From UBA1672 sp051967755 (lineage in GTDB: Bacteria > Pseudomonadota > Alphaproteobacteria > Micavibrionales > Micavibrionaceae), in NCBI GenBank assembly GCA_051967755.1, contig JBQDYD010000003.1, positions 124,001-188,000 on the forward strand: 64,000 nucleotides of DNA. The letters are read 5' to 3'. Under the pieces are notes generated by a model. The model was not told where the DNA came from. It saw nothing but the letters and a program-made list of their open reading frames with translations, and made no database searches. Of the stretch, positions 6,553 to 15,127 are shown piece by piece; position 1 is the first letter of the stretch, and each line of letters starts with the position of its first letter. A program made the translations under genes and the position numbers.

Positions 6553-7919
6553 ATTCTGTTACTTTGGCCGTCGCATCCATTCGTTCCCGCGCGTTGCATT
6601 CTACTTTGTGCGCTGCGGCTGTTGCGGCGGGGATTGCGCTTTTGTGCTCGGTTTTTTTGTTTTCACAAAGTGTTGCTGACGGGTTTTCGCGTAATGCTGC
6701 CGGCATTGATTTGGTCGTTGGAACAAAAGGCAGCCCGTTGCAGATGGTATTGTCGTCTGTGTATCACGCGGATATTCCCGCCGGAAATATTGAAATGCGT
6801 GATTATGAGAAGTTAAAGCGGAATCCGCGGGTTAAAATGGCGATACCTCTGGCGTTAGGGGATAACTATAAGGGGTTCCGTATGGTCGGAACCACACCTG
6901 ATTATCTGAAGCTTTATAAAGCTGATTTTGCAAGCGGCGAGGTTTTTGCTGCCCCGTTTGAAACTGTGGTTGGTTCCGGCTCTGGGCTAAGCGTGGGGGA
7001 TAAGTTTGCGGTAAGTCATGGGTTGGCAGGAAACACGCGCGATGTCCATGATGGGCACTTATATACTGTTACCGGTGTTTTGAAGCCAACCGGGACAGTT
7101 CTTGATAAGCTTTTAATTACTGATGTGAAGAGTGTGCAAGAGCTTCATGGTGGACATGACCATGACCATCAAGCGGATAGTGATCACGAAGAGGGTGGGC
7201 ATCATTCAAAAAGTGACCACGACGACGACCACAATCACGACCATAACCACGACCATGAAAATGAACATGCGCATAAGAGTGACGGGCATGATCATCATTC
7301 AAAGGCAGAGCATGCACATTCTGATCATGCTGATCATGGTCATCAAGAGCGAGCAGGGCTGAAGAGCCAAATTACAACGGTTTTGATTAAGGTTAGAAGC
7401 CCGTTGGATCTGATGAACTTACCACGCCAAATTAATACAGAGTCAGATATTATGGCGGCCGTTCCGTCGTATGAAATGGCGCGATTTGTAAAAAATTTGG
7501 GTGTTGGTCGTAATCTCATGATTGTTTTGGGGGCGGGATTTATAATTCTTTCTTCTTTGATGTTGCTCGCCTCTTTGGCCTCAGGCCTTGCTTTGCGGCG
7601 CTATGATTTGGCAGTTTTGCGTGTTTTGGGGGCGACATCTCGTCGATTATCTGCAACCGTTTTGGCAGAGGCGCTTATCATTAGTGGGATAGGTGCGATT
7701 TTTGGTGTTCTTTTAGGGCACGTTTTGGCCTATTGTGCCGTTATATCCATAGAGTCATTGCGCGGATTGGTGTTGTCCGAAGCGTTATTAATACCGCGAG
7801 CTATGGATGTAGGGTTCATTCTTATTGGTCTGGTGTCGGGCCTGGTTGCATCATTGGTTCCGTCAATAACTGCGGCGCGCACGGACATTGCAGGGTTATT
7901 AGCGCGTGGCAGGGGGTAG
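6549..7919 (+). CDS. FtsX/MacB-like ABC permease with a His-rich periplasmic insert
   Basis: This 456-residue permease has an N-terminal membrane helix (about residues 20-42), a large extracytoplasmic domain and three C-terminal helices with LAVLRVLGATSRRLSATVLAE, the coupling region of FtsX-type permeases. Residues 200-265 form an unusual His/Asp/Glu-rich insert with 23 His in 66 residues, rich in HDH repeats. Ordinary FtsX, LolC or MacB proteins lack such an insert. It sits in the periplasmic domain just before the second membrane helix and could capture Zn or another divalent metal. Overlap with the ATPase gene indicates one operon, followed by two DUF3299-like genes. Confidence 0.82.
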   Translation: MNSVTLAVASIRSRALHSTLCAAAVAAGIALLCSVFLFSQSVADGFSRNAAGIDLVVGTKGSPLQMVLSSVYHADIPAGNIEMRDYEKLKRNPRVKMAIPLALGDNYKGFRMVGTTPDYLKLYKADFASGEVFAAPFETVVGSGSGLSVGDKFAVSHGLAGNTRDVHDGHLYTVTGVLKPTGTVLDKLLITDVKSVQELHGGHDHDHQADSDHEEGGHHSKSDHDDDHNHDHNHDHENEHAHKSDGHDHHSKAEHAHSDHADHGHQERAGLKSQITTVLIKVRSPLDLMNLPRQINTESDIMAAVPSYEMARFVKNLGVGRNLMIVLGAGFIILSSLMLLASLASGLALRRYDLAVLRVLGATSRRLSATVLAEALIISGIGAIFGVLLGHVLAYCAVISIESLRGLVLSEALLIPRAMDVGFILIGLVSGLVASLVPSITAARTDIAGLLARGRG

Positions 7920-7927
7920 CATAAAAT

Positions 7928-8452
7928 ATGAAGCTTTTTGTTGGTATTCTGGGCGTCTTTTGCGCTCTCGCGATGCCTGTATATGCGATCGAATATGTTG
8001 ATAGTGGTGGTGAAAAGACTTTTACCATCACCGACTATATTGCCGATTATGTTGATGTGCCGGAAGGTGCAACTGATTGGCGGGTATTTGGCACGACAAA
8101 AGAAATTCAAATAGAAACCACCACGGATGACGGCTTTGATTTAATGTATTACAAGCCCGAGTTCTCAGAGGATTTAAAGGCTCTGGATGGTCAGGAGGTA
8201 ACCGTAAAGGGGTATATGTTCCCGCTGGAGGGTACAGACGCGCAAAATTTATTCTTATTTGGCCCGTTTCCCCTTACATGTCCGTATCAATATCATGTCG
8301 GCCCGTCTTTGGTTATGGAGGTGCATGCGGACGGAAGCCCTGTGAAGTTTAGTTATGATGCCGTTGTTATTACAGGTGTTTTGGAACTGGTGCCTGATGA
8401 TCCTGAATATAGTGTGTTTTATCGTCTGCGTAAGGCGAGGCAGGTTGAGTGA
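7928..8452 (+). CDS. DUF3299-like exported protein (first paralogue)
   Basis: The 174-residue protein has a signal peptide (MKLFVGILGVFCALAMPVYA). Its core runs from ALDGQEVTVKGYMFPLEG through FLFGPFPLTCPYQYHVGPS to LELVPDDPEYSVFYRL, the pattern of DUF3299 proteins. A conserved Cys-Pro and a nearby His (TCPYQYH) suggest metal or cofactor binding in the periplasm. It starts eight bases after the permease stop. A closely similar paralogue follows with a four-base overlap. As I recall, DUF3299 proteins accompany ABC transporters of the zinc-responsive type. The exact role is unknown. Confidence 0.75.
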   Translation: MKLFVGILGVFCALAMPVYAIEYVDSGGEKTFTITDYIADYVDVPEGATDWRVFGTTKEIQIETTTDDGFDLMYYKPEFSEDLKALDGQEVTVKGYMFPLEGTDAQNLFLFGPFPLTCPYQYHVGPSLVMEVHADGSPVKFSYDAVVITGVLELVPDDPEYSVFYRLRKARQVE

Positions 8453-9063
8453 TGCAGATGTTAAAGGTAACGGTAAAAATCTTGTTTTTTGGCGGATTGG
8501 TGGGCTTGTTTGTTTATGAGCTTTTGACCCAGGAGGCCCCTGATCAAGGGGATCTTATAGATAATACGGTGACTTATACAGTAACAGAGACTGTGATGCC
8601 GTCTACGTCTATTCGTATTACGCCGTCCCCTGAGGAGGTGGTTGCGTCAATCGCGGAATATGTGACTGTGCCTGACGGTGGGCTGGATTGGAAAACTTTC
8701 TCGGAAACAAAGAGTATTCCATATAGTTTCGAAGGAGATGATGGAGAGGAGCTGCATGGTGTGCGTCCTGAATTTCCGGCCGATTTGATGGCTTTAGATG
8801 GGGCAGAGGTGTTAATGCAGGGCTATATGTTTCCGCTGACCGCAGGAGAGGGGCAAGAGATTTTCTTGTTTGGCCCATTCCCTGTCAGCTGCCCTTATCA
8901 TTACCATGTCGGGCCGGCGCTGGTGATGGAGGCTTATAGTCAGGAAAAAATTGAATTTGGCTATGATGCCATTACCGTTCGGGGGCGATTAGAGCTTGTA
9001 CCGCGTAACGATGATTATAGTATTTTTTACCGTCTACGGGATGTGACGGTTGTATCGCAGTAA
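8449..9063 (+). CDS. DUF3299-like membrane-anchored protein (second paralogue)
   Basis: This 204-residue protein shares the full core of the preceding gene product (GYMFPLTAGEGQEIFLFGPF, SCPYHYHVGPA, LELVPRNDDYSIFYRL). Its signal peptide is replaced by an uncleaved-looking N-terminal anchor (VKILFFGGLVGLFVYELL), followed by a Thr/Ser-rich linker. The two genes overlap by four bases and end the operon that begins at 5899. The pair probably arose by tandem duplication, with one copy soluble and one tethered. Whether they form a heterodimer is not known. Confidence 0.75.
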   Translation: MMQMLKVTVKILFFGGLVGLFVYELLTQEAPDQGDLIDNTVTYTVTETVMPSTSIRITPSPEEVVASIAEYVTVPDGGLDWKTFSETKSIPYSFEGDDGEELHGVRPEFPADLMALDGAEVLMQGYMFPLTAGEGQEIFLFGPFPVSCPYHYHVGPALVMEAYSQEKIEFGYDAITVRGRLELVPRNDDYSIFYRLRDVTVVSQ

Positions 9064-9079
9064 AAGGGGGCGGCGGTTT

Positions 9080-9682
9080 TTACAGGTCCGGTTGCGGGCC
9101 GTCAACGTCTGTTGATGCGTATTTTCCCAGTGTTCCATCAAGTTTAAAGGCAAATGTTGCCAATGCGTTATGTCGGTTTGTTATGGCATTTTCAAATTCG
9201 CTGGGCTCATAAAAAACACCATCTTCCCCAAATTCATCTTCCGCTATATATGTTTCCCCTCGTACACCGCTGGGCAGGTGTTGCATGATGTCTTTTGTGC
9301 CCTCTTTGGCGCGGTAAATAATGTCTTTGTTTTGGGTGATCGTGTCGATATGGCTTTGTGGCAGCTCTACTGTGTCTGAAAAACTACTGGTTTCGCGAAT
9401 GTGGGCCGCGATATCTCTTAATGTGTCTAGGTATGCTTCTTGTCGGTCTGTTATGCCGTCATATTGTGAAAGGCCTTCTTCGGTCAGGTCGGCAACGTGA
9501 TCCCACATACTCGCCAGTGCATCGCCGGTTCTTTTCTTTGTTGAAAATTCATCTATTACGGAAATTGTTAAATCATTTCGATCCACCGAAACCATAGTAG
9601 GGGCTTGCGGTTCTTTATCTTGTGCGTGCCCGGTTACTGCATTCATGGCCTGCTTTAAAAAGATGGGGATTCGAAGTTTCAT
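9080..9682 (-). CDS. Hypothetical protein, acidic and soluble
   Basis: This 200-residue protein has no signal peptide and no membrane helix. It is rich in Asp, Glu and Thr, with predicted helices around residues 48-85 (TGDALASMWDHVADLTEEGL) and a long central helical stretch. No family is recognised. It is transcribed alone on the minus strand, opposite to the DUF3299 operon that ends 17 bases away. Coding potential is supported by length and normal composition. A clean ribosome binding site is not obvious before the ATG at 9682. Confidence 0.55.
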   Translation of the reverse strand: MKLRIPIFLKQAMNAVTGHAQDKEPQAPTMVSVDRNDLTISVIDEFSTKKRTGDALASMWDHVADLTEEGLSQYDGITDRQEAYLDTLRDIAAHIRETSSFSDTVELPQSHIDTITQNKDIIYRAKEGTKDIMQHLPSGVRGETYIAEDEFGEDGVFYEPSEFENAITNRHNALATFAFKLDGTLGKYASTDVDGPQPDL

Positions 9683-9854
9683 AATATTCTACACGAGTTA
9701 AAGGGTGAACTTAAACGGTATTATAACCGACTTTCAGGCCGACTTAGCAATTTTTTTGTTGTGAGTAAAGTAAAACCGAATTGCTGACTGCGGGAAAAAT
9801 CACACCGCAACGCGGTTTTTGGGTGGGAAATATCACCGGGGTAGGCGTGCGGCT

Positions 9855-10229
9855 TTAGCCCGGGGGAGGGGGATTTACATGTTTTTTTTGAATATTCTTG
9901 AGCTCTGTCAGGTTAGAGTAACTCACACCCGCAATCTTTTTGAGGGTTTCTATTTCCTCATCTTTGTCGGCCAATTCTGCATAAGAGTGGTCAATCATGG
10001 AGGGAATGAGCCTGTACACAGGTACTTTCAATGCTTGGGAGAGTTTATAAATCGTCTCCAGCTTTGGGCTGGCGGATCGGTCTTTTAGGATGTCACGCAC
10101 GGCGGTTTCGCCAAGCCCTGCTTCTATCGAGAGTTTCTTGGCATTTGTTATGCCTTTGCGCTCATTAAGAATCGCCTTGAGGTTTTTCTTAAACTCACGC
10201 GTGAGTTTGTCTGTTTGCTTTTTTTGCAT
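9855..10229 (-). CDS. XRE-family helix-turn-helix regulator
   Basis: The 124-residue protein has a helix-turn-helix of the XRE/Cro type at about residues 29-75. The recognition region GLGETAVRDILKDRSASP is followed by LETIYKLSQALKVPVYRLI, the usual packing helix. A short helical and Pro-rich tail (HVNPPPPG) follows. It is probably a DNA-binding repressor, possibly of a small accessory unit. A perfect inverted repeat at 10242-10269 lies 12 bases upstream of its ATG, and no good Shine-Dalgarno sequence is seen there. The target is unknown, and autoregulation through the repeat is inference. Confidence 0.75.
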   Translation of the reverse strand: MQKKQTDKLTREFKKNLKAILNERKGITNAKKLSIEAGLGETAVRDILKDRSASPKLETIYKLSQALKVPVYRLIPSMIDHSYAELADKDEEIETLKKIAGVSYSNLTELKNIQKKHVNPPPPG

Positions 10230-10241
10230 GCGAATATAATG

Positions 10242-10269
10242 AAGCCTTTTCCGTATTTAGAAAAGGCTT
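10242..10269 (-). promoter_or_regulatory. Perfect 10-bp inverted repeat before the XRE regulator
   Basis: AAGCCTTTTC at 10242-10251 and GAAAAGGCTT at 10260-10269 form a perfect repeat with an 8-base loop. It ends 12 bases before the XRE start codon and is not followed by a T tract on either strand, so it is not a normal terminator. It could be the regulator's own operator. Alternatively it is an mRNA hairpin that hides AAAAGG, the only purine-rich stretch near the start. Confidence 0.5.
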
Positions 10270-10301
10270 AATCACACTGTATAAAATTAATAATGAATTT
10301 T

Positions 10302-10679
10302 TTACGCCGGCGTAAAGTCGGTGTTGCTTACCCAGTCTGCAACGCCACCACCTGCGGCTTGCAAACCGTCCCAGCCTGCTTCCCATACAGGGCCGCTATT
10401 TGCGAGGCCAGTCCCTACATATTGAAGGTAGTTACCACCTGCTTGTGCCACTGACCCTGTTAATGTCGTTGCAGCTTCCTGCGTGGCAATGTCGTTTGCA
10501 ACATGTGCCAATAGTGTTGGATCCATTGCGAATGAGAGGGCTGCGACAGCTGTCGCGCCAATTAGCGCAGGCTTGGCGATTCTGACCGCACCATTAAATG
10601 TGCTTTTAATAGTTTGCCATGTTCCTCTTGTAGCGCCTTCTACTGAGTCTGCAACGCTGTTCATGGGGTCTTTAGCCAT
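10302..10679 (-). CDS. Small Ala/Gly-rich protein of unknown function
   Basis: This is a 125-residue protein with one moderately hydrophobic segment (PALIGATAVAALSFAMD, residues about 37-53). A Gly/Ala/Trp-rich C-terminus follows (GPVWEAGWDGLQAAGGGVADW). AAAGGAAAATTACT precedes the ATG at 10679, giving a reasonable ribosome binding site. A candidate promoter lies at 10731-10760. Composition is reminiscent of small membrane-active or structural proteins, but no family is recognised. It is upstream of and in line with the XRE regulator. Confidence 0.5.
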   Translation of the reverse strand: MAKDPMNSVADSVEGATRGTWQTIKSTFNGAVRIAKPALIGATAVAALSFAMDPTLLAHVANDIATQEAATTLTGSVAQAGGNYLQYVGTGLANSGPVWEAGWDGLQAAGGGVADWVSNTDFTPA

Positions 10680-10730
10680 AGTAATTTTCCTTTACACCCT
10701 TATTTTTTTAACTAATTCCGCTTTTGGTGT

Positions 10731-10760
10731 ATTTTAACATATAAAAATTTTCTAATGCAA
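10731..10760 (-). promoter_or_regulatory. Candidate sigma-70-type promoter for the gene at 10302-10679
   Basis: On the minus strand TTGCAT (10755-10760) and TAAAAT (10731-10736) are separated by 18 bases, about 50 bases upstream of the ATG at 10679, in AT-rich DNA. Confidence 0.4.
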
Positions 10761-10773
10761 GTATTATCATGCA

Positions 10774-13644
10774 CTATTCTGCTGCGGCGTGAATAGTGTC
10801 ATTTTTATTCATGATTTCTTTAAGAAATTCACCAGTATAGCTTTGCTTTTCCTTGCATATTTCTTCGGGCGTACCTTTGGCGATTATTTGCCCACCTTTA
10901 TACCCGCCCTCAGGCCCGATATCGACAATAAAATCGGCCGTTTTAATAACATCAAGGTTATGTTCAATCACAATAACGCTATTGCCTTGATCGACAAGTT
11001 TGTGCAGTACTTCCAATAGTTTGCGAACATCTTCGAAGTGCAGGCCTGTTGTGGGTTCATCCAGAATATAAAGGGTTTTGCCCGTCGATCTCTTGGAGAG
11101 TTCTTTAGAAAGCTTTACGCGCTGGGCTTCACCGCCAGACAGGGTATTTGCGGGTTGCCCAACCTTGATATAAGTAAGGCCGACATCTTTCAATGTTTGC
11201 ATTTTATCGCGAATCGATGGGATGGCATCAAAAAACTCGGCGGCTTCCTCGATTGTCATATCCAAGACATCGGCGATGGACTTGCCCTTAAACTTTACTT
11301 CCAGCGTTTCGCGGTTATAACGCTTACCGTTGCAGGTCTCACATTCTACGTAAACATCAGGAAGGAAGTGCATTTCGATCTTAATCATGCCATCGCCCTG
11401 ACAGTTTTCGCATCGCCCACCTTTGACATTAAAGGAGAATCGCCCCGCTTTATATCCGCGTGCTTTGGCTTCGGGCAGGCCTGCAAACCATTCACGGATA
11501 GGTGTGAATGCCCCCGTATATGTGGCTGGGTTGGATCGCGGCGTGCGCCCGATCGGGGATTGGTCTATGTCGATGACTTTGTCTAAATGCTCTAATCCCT
11601 TGATTTCTTTGTGGGGCAGGGGGTGTTCTTTTGATTTCATGAGCGTTTGGCTCGCGGCGCGGTATAGCGTATCAATCGTAAAGGTTGATTTACCTGATCC
11701 TGAAACGCCTGTGACGCATGCAAATGTCCCTAACGGAATTTTACATGAGACATCTTTCAGGTTGTTCCCGCTAGCGCCGATAACTTCCAGATATTGTTTC
11801 TTTTTTGCTTTGCGTCGTTTTTCGGGTATTTCGATTTCACGTTCGCCGCGCATATATTGTGCGGTAATGCTGTCTTTGTGTTTGAAAACATCTTGGGGCG
11901 CGCCGCATGCAACAACTTCACCACCGTGAATGCCTGCGCCCGGCCCGATATCGATCAGGAAGTCTGCGTTTCGAATTGCATCTTCGTCATGTTCAACCAC
12001 TAAAACGGTGTTTCCGATATCCCTTAATCGTTTAAGAGTTTCCAGTAACCTATTGTTATCTCTTTGATGAAGCCCGATGGAGGGTTCGTCTAAAACGTAA
12101 AGAACACCTGTTAGGCCTGAGCCAATCTGTGATGCCAATCTAATACGTTGCGATTCGCCGCCAGACAGTGTTCCCGATGATCGTGACAGGTTTAGATAAT
12201 CAAGGCCGACATTGACCAAAAATGTCAGGCGGTCATTGATCTCTTTAAGGATTTTTTCAGCGATTTGCCCTTGTTGCTTGCCGAGTTTTTCGGGTAGCGC
12301 GCTGAACCATTTATGCGCCTCTGCGATACTAAGTGCCGTGATTTCTGATATATGTGCCCCGTCTATTTTGACGGCGAGCGCCTCTTCCTTGAGCCTTTGG
12401 CCGTCGCATCGGGAGCATGGCGCACTGACCATAAAGCTGCTTAATTGCTCACGCATGCTGTTGCTATCCGTTTCGATGATACGGCGCTTCAGGTTGTTAA
12501 TGACCCCTTCAAAGGGTTTGTTGCTTTTCCATGTGCTGTCATTTTTGCTTTGATAGGTTGTCGCGATGACTGTGTCGCCTGACCCGTAAAGCATGACATC
12601 TCTATGTTCGCGTTTTAAATCCTTCCATGGGGTGTCCATGCTAAAGCCATAGAAATCCGCTACGGCCTGCATCGCTTGCATGTAAAAAGGGGCAAAGTTT
12701 TTAGACCACGGAACGACTGCGCCCTCTGCGATTGATTTATTTTGGTCGGGTACAATCAGTTTTTCATCAAATTTGTTTTGCTCACCAAGGCCATCACAGG
12801 CGGGGCATGCGCCGTGGGGGGAGTTGAATGAGAATAAGCGCGGTTCTATCTCGGCGATGGTAAAGCCTGAGACGGGGCACGCGAATTTCTCAGAGAATAA
12901 CTTTTGATCACCTGATGTCGCATCTTCTGCAATCACAAGGCCATCAGCCAGGTTGAGCGCGGTTTCAACGGAATCGGCAAGGCGGGTTTGTAATGTGTCT
13001 TTGGTGTCTTCGCGCACAACCAAACGGTCAACCACAACCTCAATGTCATGTTTGAATTTTTTATCAAGGTCAGGCACGTCTTCAATTTCGTATAATGTGC
13101 CGTCAACTTTAACGCGGCCAAAGCCTTTGGCCTGTAACTCTTTGAATTCCTTTTTATATTCGCCTTTGCGCCCGCGAACAATCGGTGCAAGAATATAGAG
13201 CTTTGTGCCGTCATCCATAGCCAAAATTTGATCAACAATTTCCGATACGGTCTGGCTGGTGATCGGTTTTCCTGTGGCGGGGGAATAGGGCACACCGACA
13301 CGCGCCCATAAAAGGCGCATATAGTCGTAGATTTCGGTCACCGTACCGACTGTTGAGCGCGGGTTTTTGCTTGTGGTTTTTTGCTCAATTGAGATGGCGG
13401 GTGACAGGCCCTCGATGCTGTCTACATCAGGCTTTTGCATCATCTCAAGGAATTGGCGTGCATAGGCAGAAAGGCTCTCAACGTATCTGCGTTGCCCTTC
13501 GGCGTAAATGGTGTCGAACGCGAGTGAGGATTTGCCCGATCCGGACAAGCCTGTAATCACCACGAGTTTGTCCCGCGGGATGTCGATATTGACGTTCTTT
13601 AGGTTGTGTTCACGCGCCCCGCGGACGCTTATTTCTGTCAGCAT
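10774..13644 (-). CDS. uvrA: Excinuclease ABC subunit A
   Basis: This 956-residue UvrA is full length. It carries two ABC ATPase modules with Walker A GLSGSGKSS (near residue 32) and GVSGSGKST (C-terminal half). The ABC signatures LSGGESQRIRLA and LSGGEAQRVKL and the zinc-binding Cys pairs CPACDGLG and CENCQGDG/CETCNGKR are present. UvrA recognises bulky DNA lesions and loads UvrB in nucleotide excision repair. The N-terminus MLTEISVRGAREHNLKN is the family norm, so the ATG at 13644 is secure. No convincing LexA box is seen in the 50 bases upstream. Confidence 0.98.
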   Translation of the reverse strand: MLTEISVRGAREHNLKNVNIDIPRDKLVVITGLSGSGKSSLAFDTIYAEGQRRYVESLSAYARQFLEMMQKPDVDSIEGLSPAISIEQKTTSKNPRSTVGTVTEIYDYMRLLWARVGVPYSPATGKPITSQTVSEIVDQILAMDDGTKLYILAPIVRGRKGEYKKEFKELQAKGFGRVKVDGTLYEIEDVPDLDKKFKHDIEVVVDRLVVREDTKDTLQTRLADSVETALNLADGLVIAEDATSGDQKLFSEKFACPVSGFTIAEIEPRLFSFNSPHGACPACDGLGEQNKFDEKLIVPDQNKSIAEGAVVPWSKNFAPFYMQAMQAVADFYGFSMDTPWKDLKREHRDVMLYGSGDTVIATTYQSKNDSTWKSNKPFEGVINNLKRRIIETDSNSMREQLSSFMVSAPCSRCDGQRLKEEALAVKIDGAHISEITALSIAEAHKWFSALPEKLGKQQGQIAEKILKEINDRLTFLVNVGLDYLNLSRSSGTLSGGESQRIRLASQIGSGLTGVLYVLDEPSIGLHQRDNNRLLETLKRLRDIGNTVLVVEHDEDAIRNADFLIDIGPGAGIHGGEVVACGAPQDVFKHKDSITAQYMRGEREIEIPEKRRKAKKKQYLEVIGASGNNLKDVSCKIPLGTFACVTGVSGSGKSTFTIDTLYRAASQTLMKSKEHPLPHKEIKGLEHLDKVIDIDQSPIGRTPRSNPATYTGAFTPIREWFAGLPEAKARGYKAGRFSFNVKGGRCENCQGDGMIKIEMHFLPDVYVECETCNGKRYNRETLEVKFKGKSIADVLDMTIEEAAEFFDAIPSIRDKMQTLKDVGLTYIKVGQPANTLSGGEAQRVKLSKELSKRSTGKTLYILDEPTTGLHFEDVRKLLEVLHKLVDQGNSVIVIEHNLDVIKTADFIVDIGPEGGYKGGQIIAKGTPEEICKEKQSYTGEFLKEIMNKNDTIHAAAE

Positions 13645-13693
13645 GGAACAGAATATGGATCAAAATGTACGATCAAGCAACAGATTTGGAAAA

Positions 13694-14890
13694 TTAAACG
13701 ACGCCGGGTTCATCGTGCGGCGGTTCATAATCGTCTTCGTCATCATAAACAATCGGAATGCCGAATTCTTCCAGTGTTTCTGCGGCCGGTGTCATTTGCT
13801 GATCCGGTCTGACGTGAATCTTTAATGCAGCGCGTTCTTGCAGAACCTTAAAGGATGCCAGAACATCCTCAACCTTCATGGAGCTAAGTTCAGCTTTGCG
13901 CTTATCTTCTACAACCTGCAGGTTTTGCACGCCAAGACCTGTCAGGATTTCGACTGCTTTTTCGTAGCGCTCTTTCTTGTCCTTTTTGTGTTCTGCCAGT
14001 GCAGTATCTGCCTTAACATAGGCGCTTTCTGCTGTGTCATCTTCTTGCAGAACATGCATGCCAGAGCTGGATACAATCGGGAAATTCTTACCCTTATATT
14101 CAAAGCAAACGGCCTCAAGTTCAGAACGTAATCGATTTAATCCGCCTTCAAATTGGGCTGTGGCGTCTTCTATGCTCTCGGCGCGCGTATTCATAAGTAG
14201 GGTAAATTCATCACCGCCTAATCGTGACATGGATTTTTCACCGCCATGCTGCCCTTTTTTACCAAAAGGTTCGAATAAGGTGTCCATATCATCAGGGTCG
14301 ACACGTCTGTCTGTTGATTCCAAGTGCTCATCATTGCGACGGTCGGGATGTGTTCGGGTGATGTTTCTTAAAACCTGTGCAAATGATTGTAGGGCCGCAT
14401 CACCTGTATCGTGTCCGTAATCATCGTTAATGCCCTTGAATCGATCCAGATCAAACATAACGAGCGCAAAGTAACGCTGTTTGCCATCGGGTTCAGGCTC
14501 TTGCTTTGTGATGTCGCTTGTCGCGGCTTTTAATTGTTCATGATAAACAGAGCGGTTGTTTGATTGTGTCAATGCGTCAACGCGCGCCGCTTGTCTTTCT
14601 TCGCTGGCTTTTTGTTTGTACATGTTACGCGAATCTCTACGCATTGTAGAGAAGAGCTGTTCAATAGACAGCGTGCTGAACATGTCCACCATATCTGTTG
14701 CGATTTCTATGGTCTCGGGGATGGGGTCGTTATATGCATGCGTGATTGCATTGCGCACTTTTTCAACGCGGTGATCAAGACGCTCCAAGAGCTTTTCATC
14801 ATCGCCGCGTCCTATAATCTGGTCACGCACGATCTCTGCCTGCTTGTCCAGCTTGTCTTCTATATGTAATAGATGTTGACCATATTCCAT
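13694..14890 (-). CDS. GGDEF-domain diguanylate cyclase
   Basis: The 398-residue protein has a helical N-terminal region (residues 1-130) and a GGDEF domain beginning at RYFALVMFDLDRFKGINDDYGH. The active-site RLGGDEF (Gly225-Phe229) is intact, so synthesis of cyclic di-GMP from GTP is likely. An insert of about 40 charged residues (180-219, with HPDRRNDEHLESTDRR) separates the substrate-binding helix from the active-site loop, longer than in standard domains. No RxxD inhibitory site lies five residues before GGDEF. There is no membrane segment, so the sensor part is cytoplasmic and unidentified. Confidence 0.88.
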   Translation of the reverse strand: MEYGQHLLHIEDKLDKQAEIVRDQIIGRGDDEKLLERLDHRVEKVRNAITHAYNDPIPETIEIATDMVDMFSTLSIEQLFSTMRRDSRNMYKQKASEERQAARVDALTQSNNRSVYHEQLKAATSDITKQEPEPDGKQRYFALVMFDLDRFKGINDDYGHDTGDAALQSFAQVLRNITRTHPDRRNDEHLESTDRRVDPDDMDTLFEPFGKKGQHGGEKSMSRLGGDEFTLLMNTRAESIEDATAQFEGGLNRLRSELEAVCFEYKGKNFPIVSSSGMHVLQEDDTAESAYVKADTALAEHKKDKKERYEKAVEILTGLGVQNLQVVEDKRKAELSSMKVEDVLASFKVLQERAALKIHVRPDQQMTPAAETLEEFGIPIVYDDEDDYEPPHDEPGVV

Positions 14891-15063
14891 GTGTTCACCC
14901 CGAACTATATGTCCTTATTTTTGTCTAGTGTTTATTAGTTAAGGACGCTTTTGTCAAATTTTACGAGACCATTATAAAGGAAAGGATGAATTTTTCAAAA
15001 TAATACTGGTTTTTCGGTGTTTTAAACGCTCCACAATTAAGCAATAAAAACTTAGGAAAAGGC

Positions 15064-15092
15064 TTTAGAATCCCTTAGTGGGGGGCTATACT
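15064..15092 (+). promoter_or_regulatory. Candidate ssb promoter overlapped by an inverted repeat
   Basis: TATACT at 15087-15092 lies 17 bases after TTTAGA (15064-15069), a plausible sigma-70-type promoter 36 bases before the GTG start of ssb. AGAATCC (15067-15073) and GGATTCT (15094-15100) form a seven-base inverted repeat that brackets the -10 region. Confidence 0.4.
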
Positions 15093-15127
15093 CGGATTCT
15101 CGTAAAAAATGAATGGAGTACATGAAC

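Noticed and set aside
7117..7362. Extra open frames in the His-rich part of the permease gene
   Set aside because: Alternative frames through the repetitive CAT/CAC codons give Met/Thr- or His-rich strings; they are composition artefacts of the permease insert.
9804..9816. Short inverted repeat ACCGC-AAC-GCGGT with a T run on both sides, as a terminator
   Set aside because: The stem is only five base pairs with a three-base loop. It lies about 40 bases after the XRE gene stop and might work weakly, but the evidence is too thin to list.
9819..10088. Plus-strand frame opposite the XRE regulator
   Set aside because: It is antisense to a gene with a clear helix-turn-helix and has no recognisable features.
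13645..13693. Possible LexA box upstream of uvrA (GGAACAGAATATGGATC)
   Set aside because: Only the first half matches GAAC; the second half at N7 is GGAT, two mismatches from the consensus.
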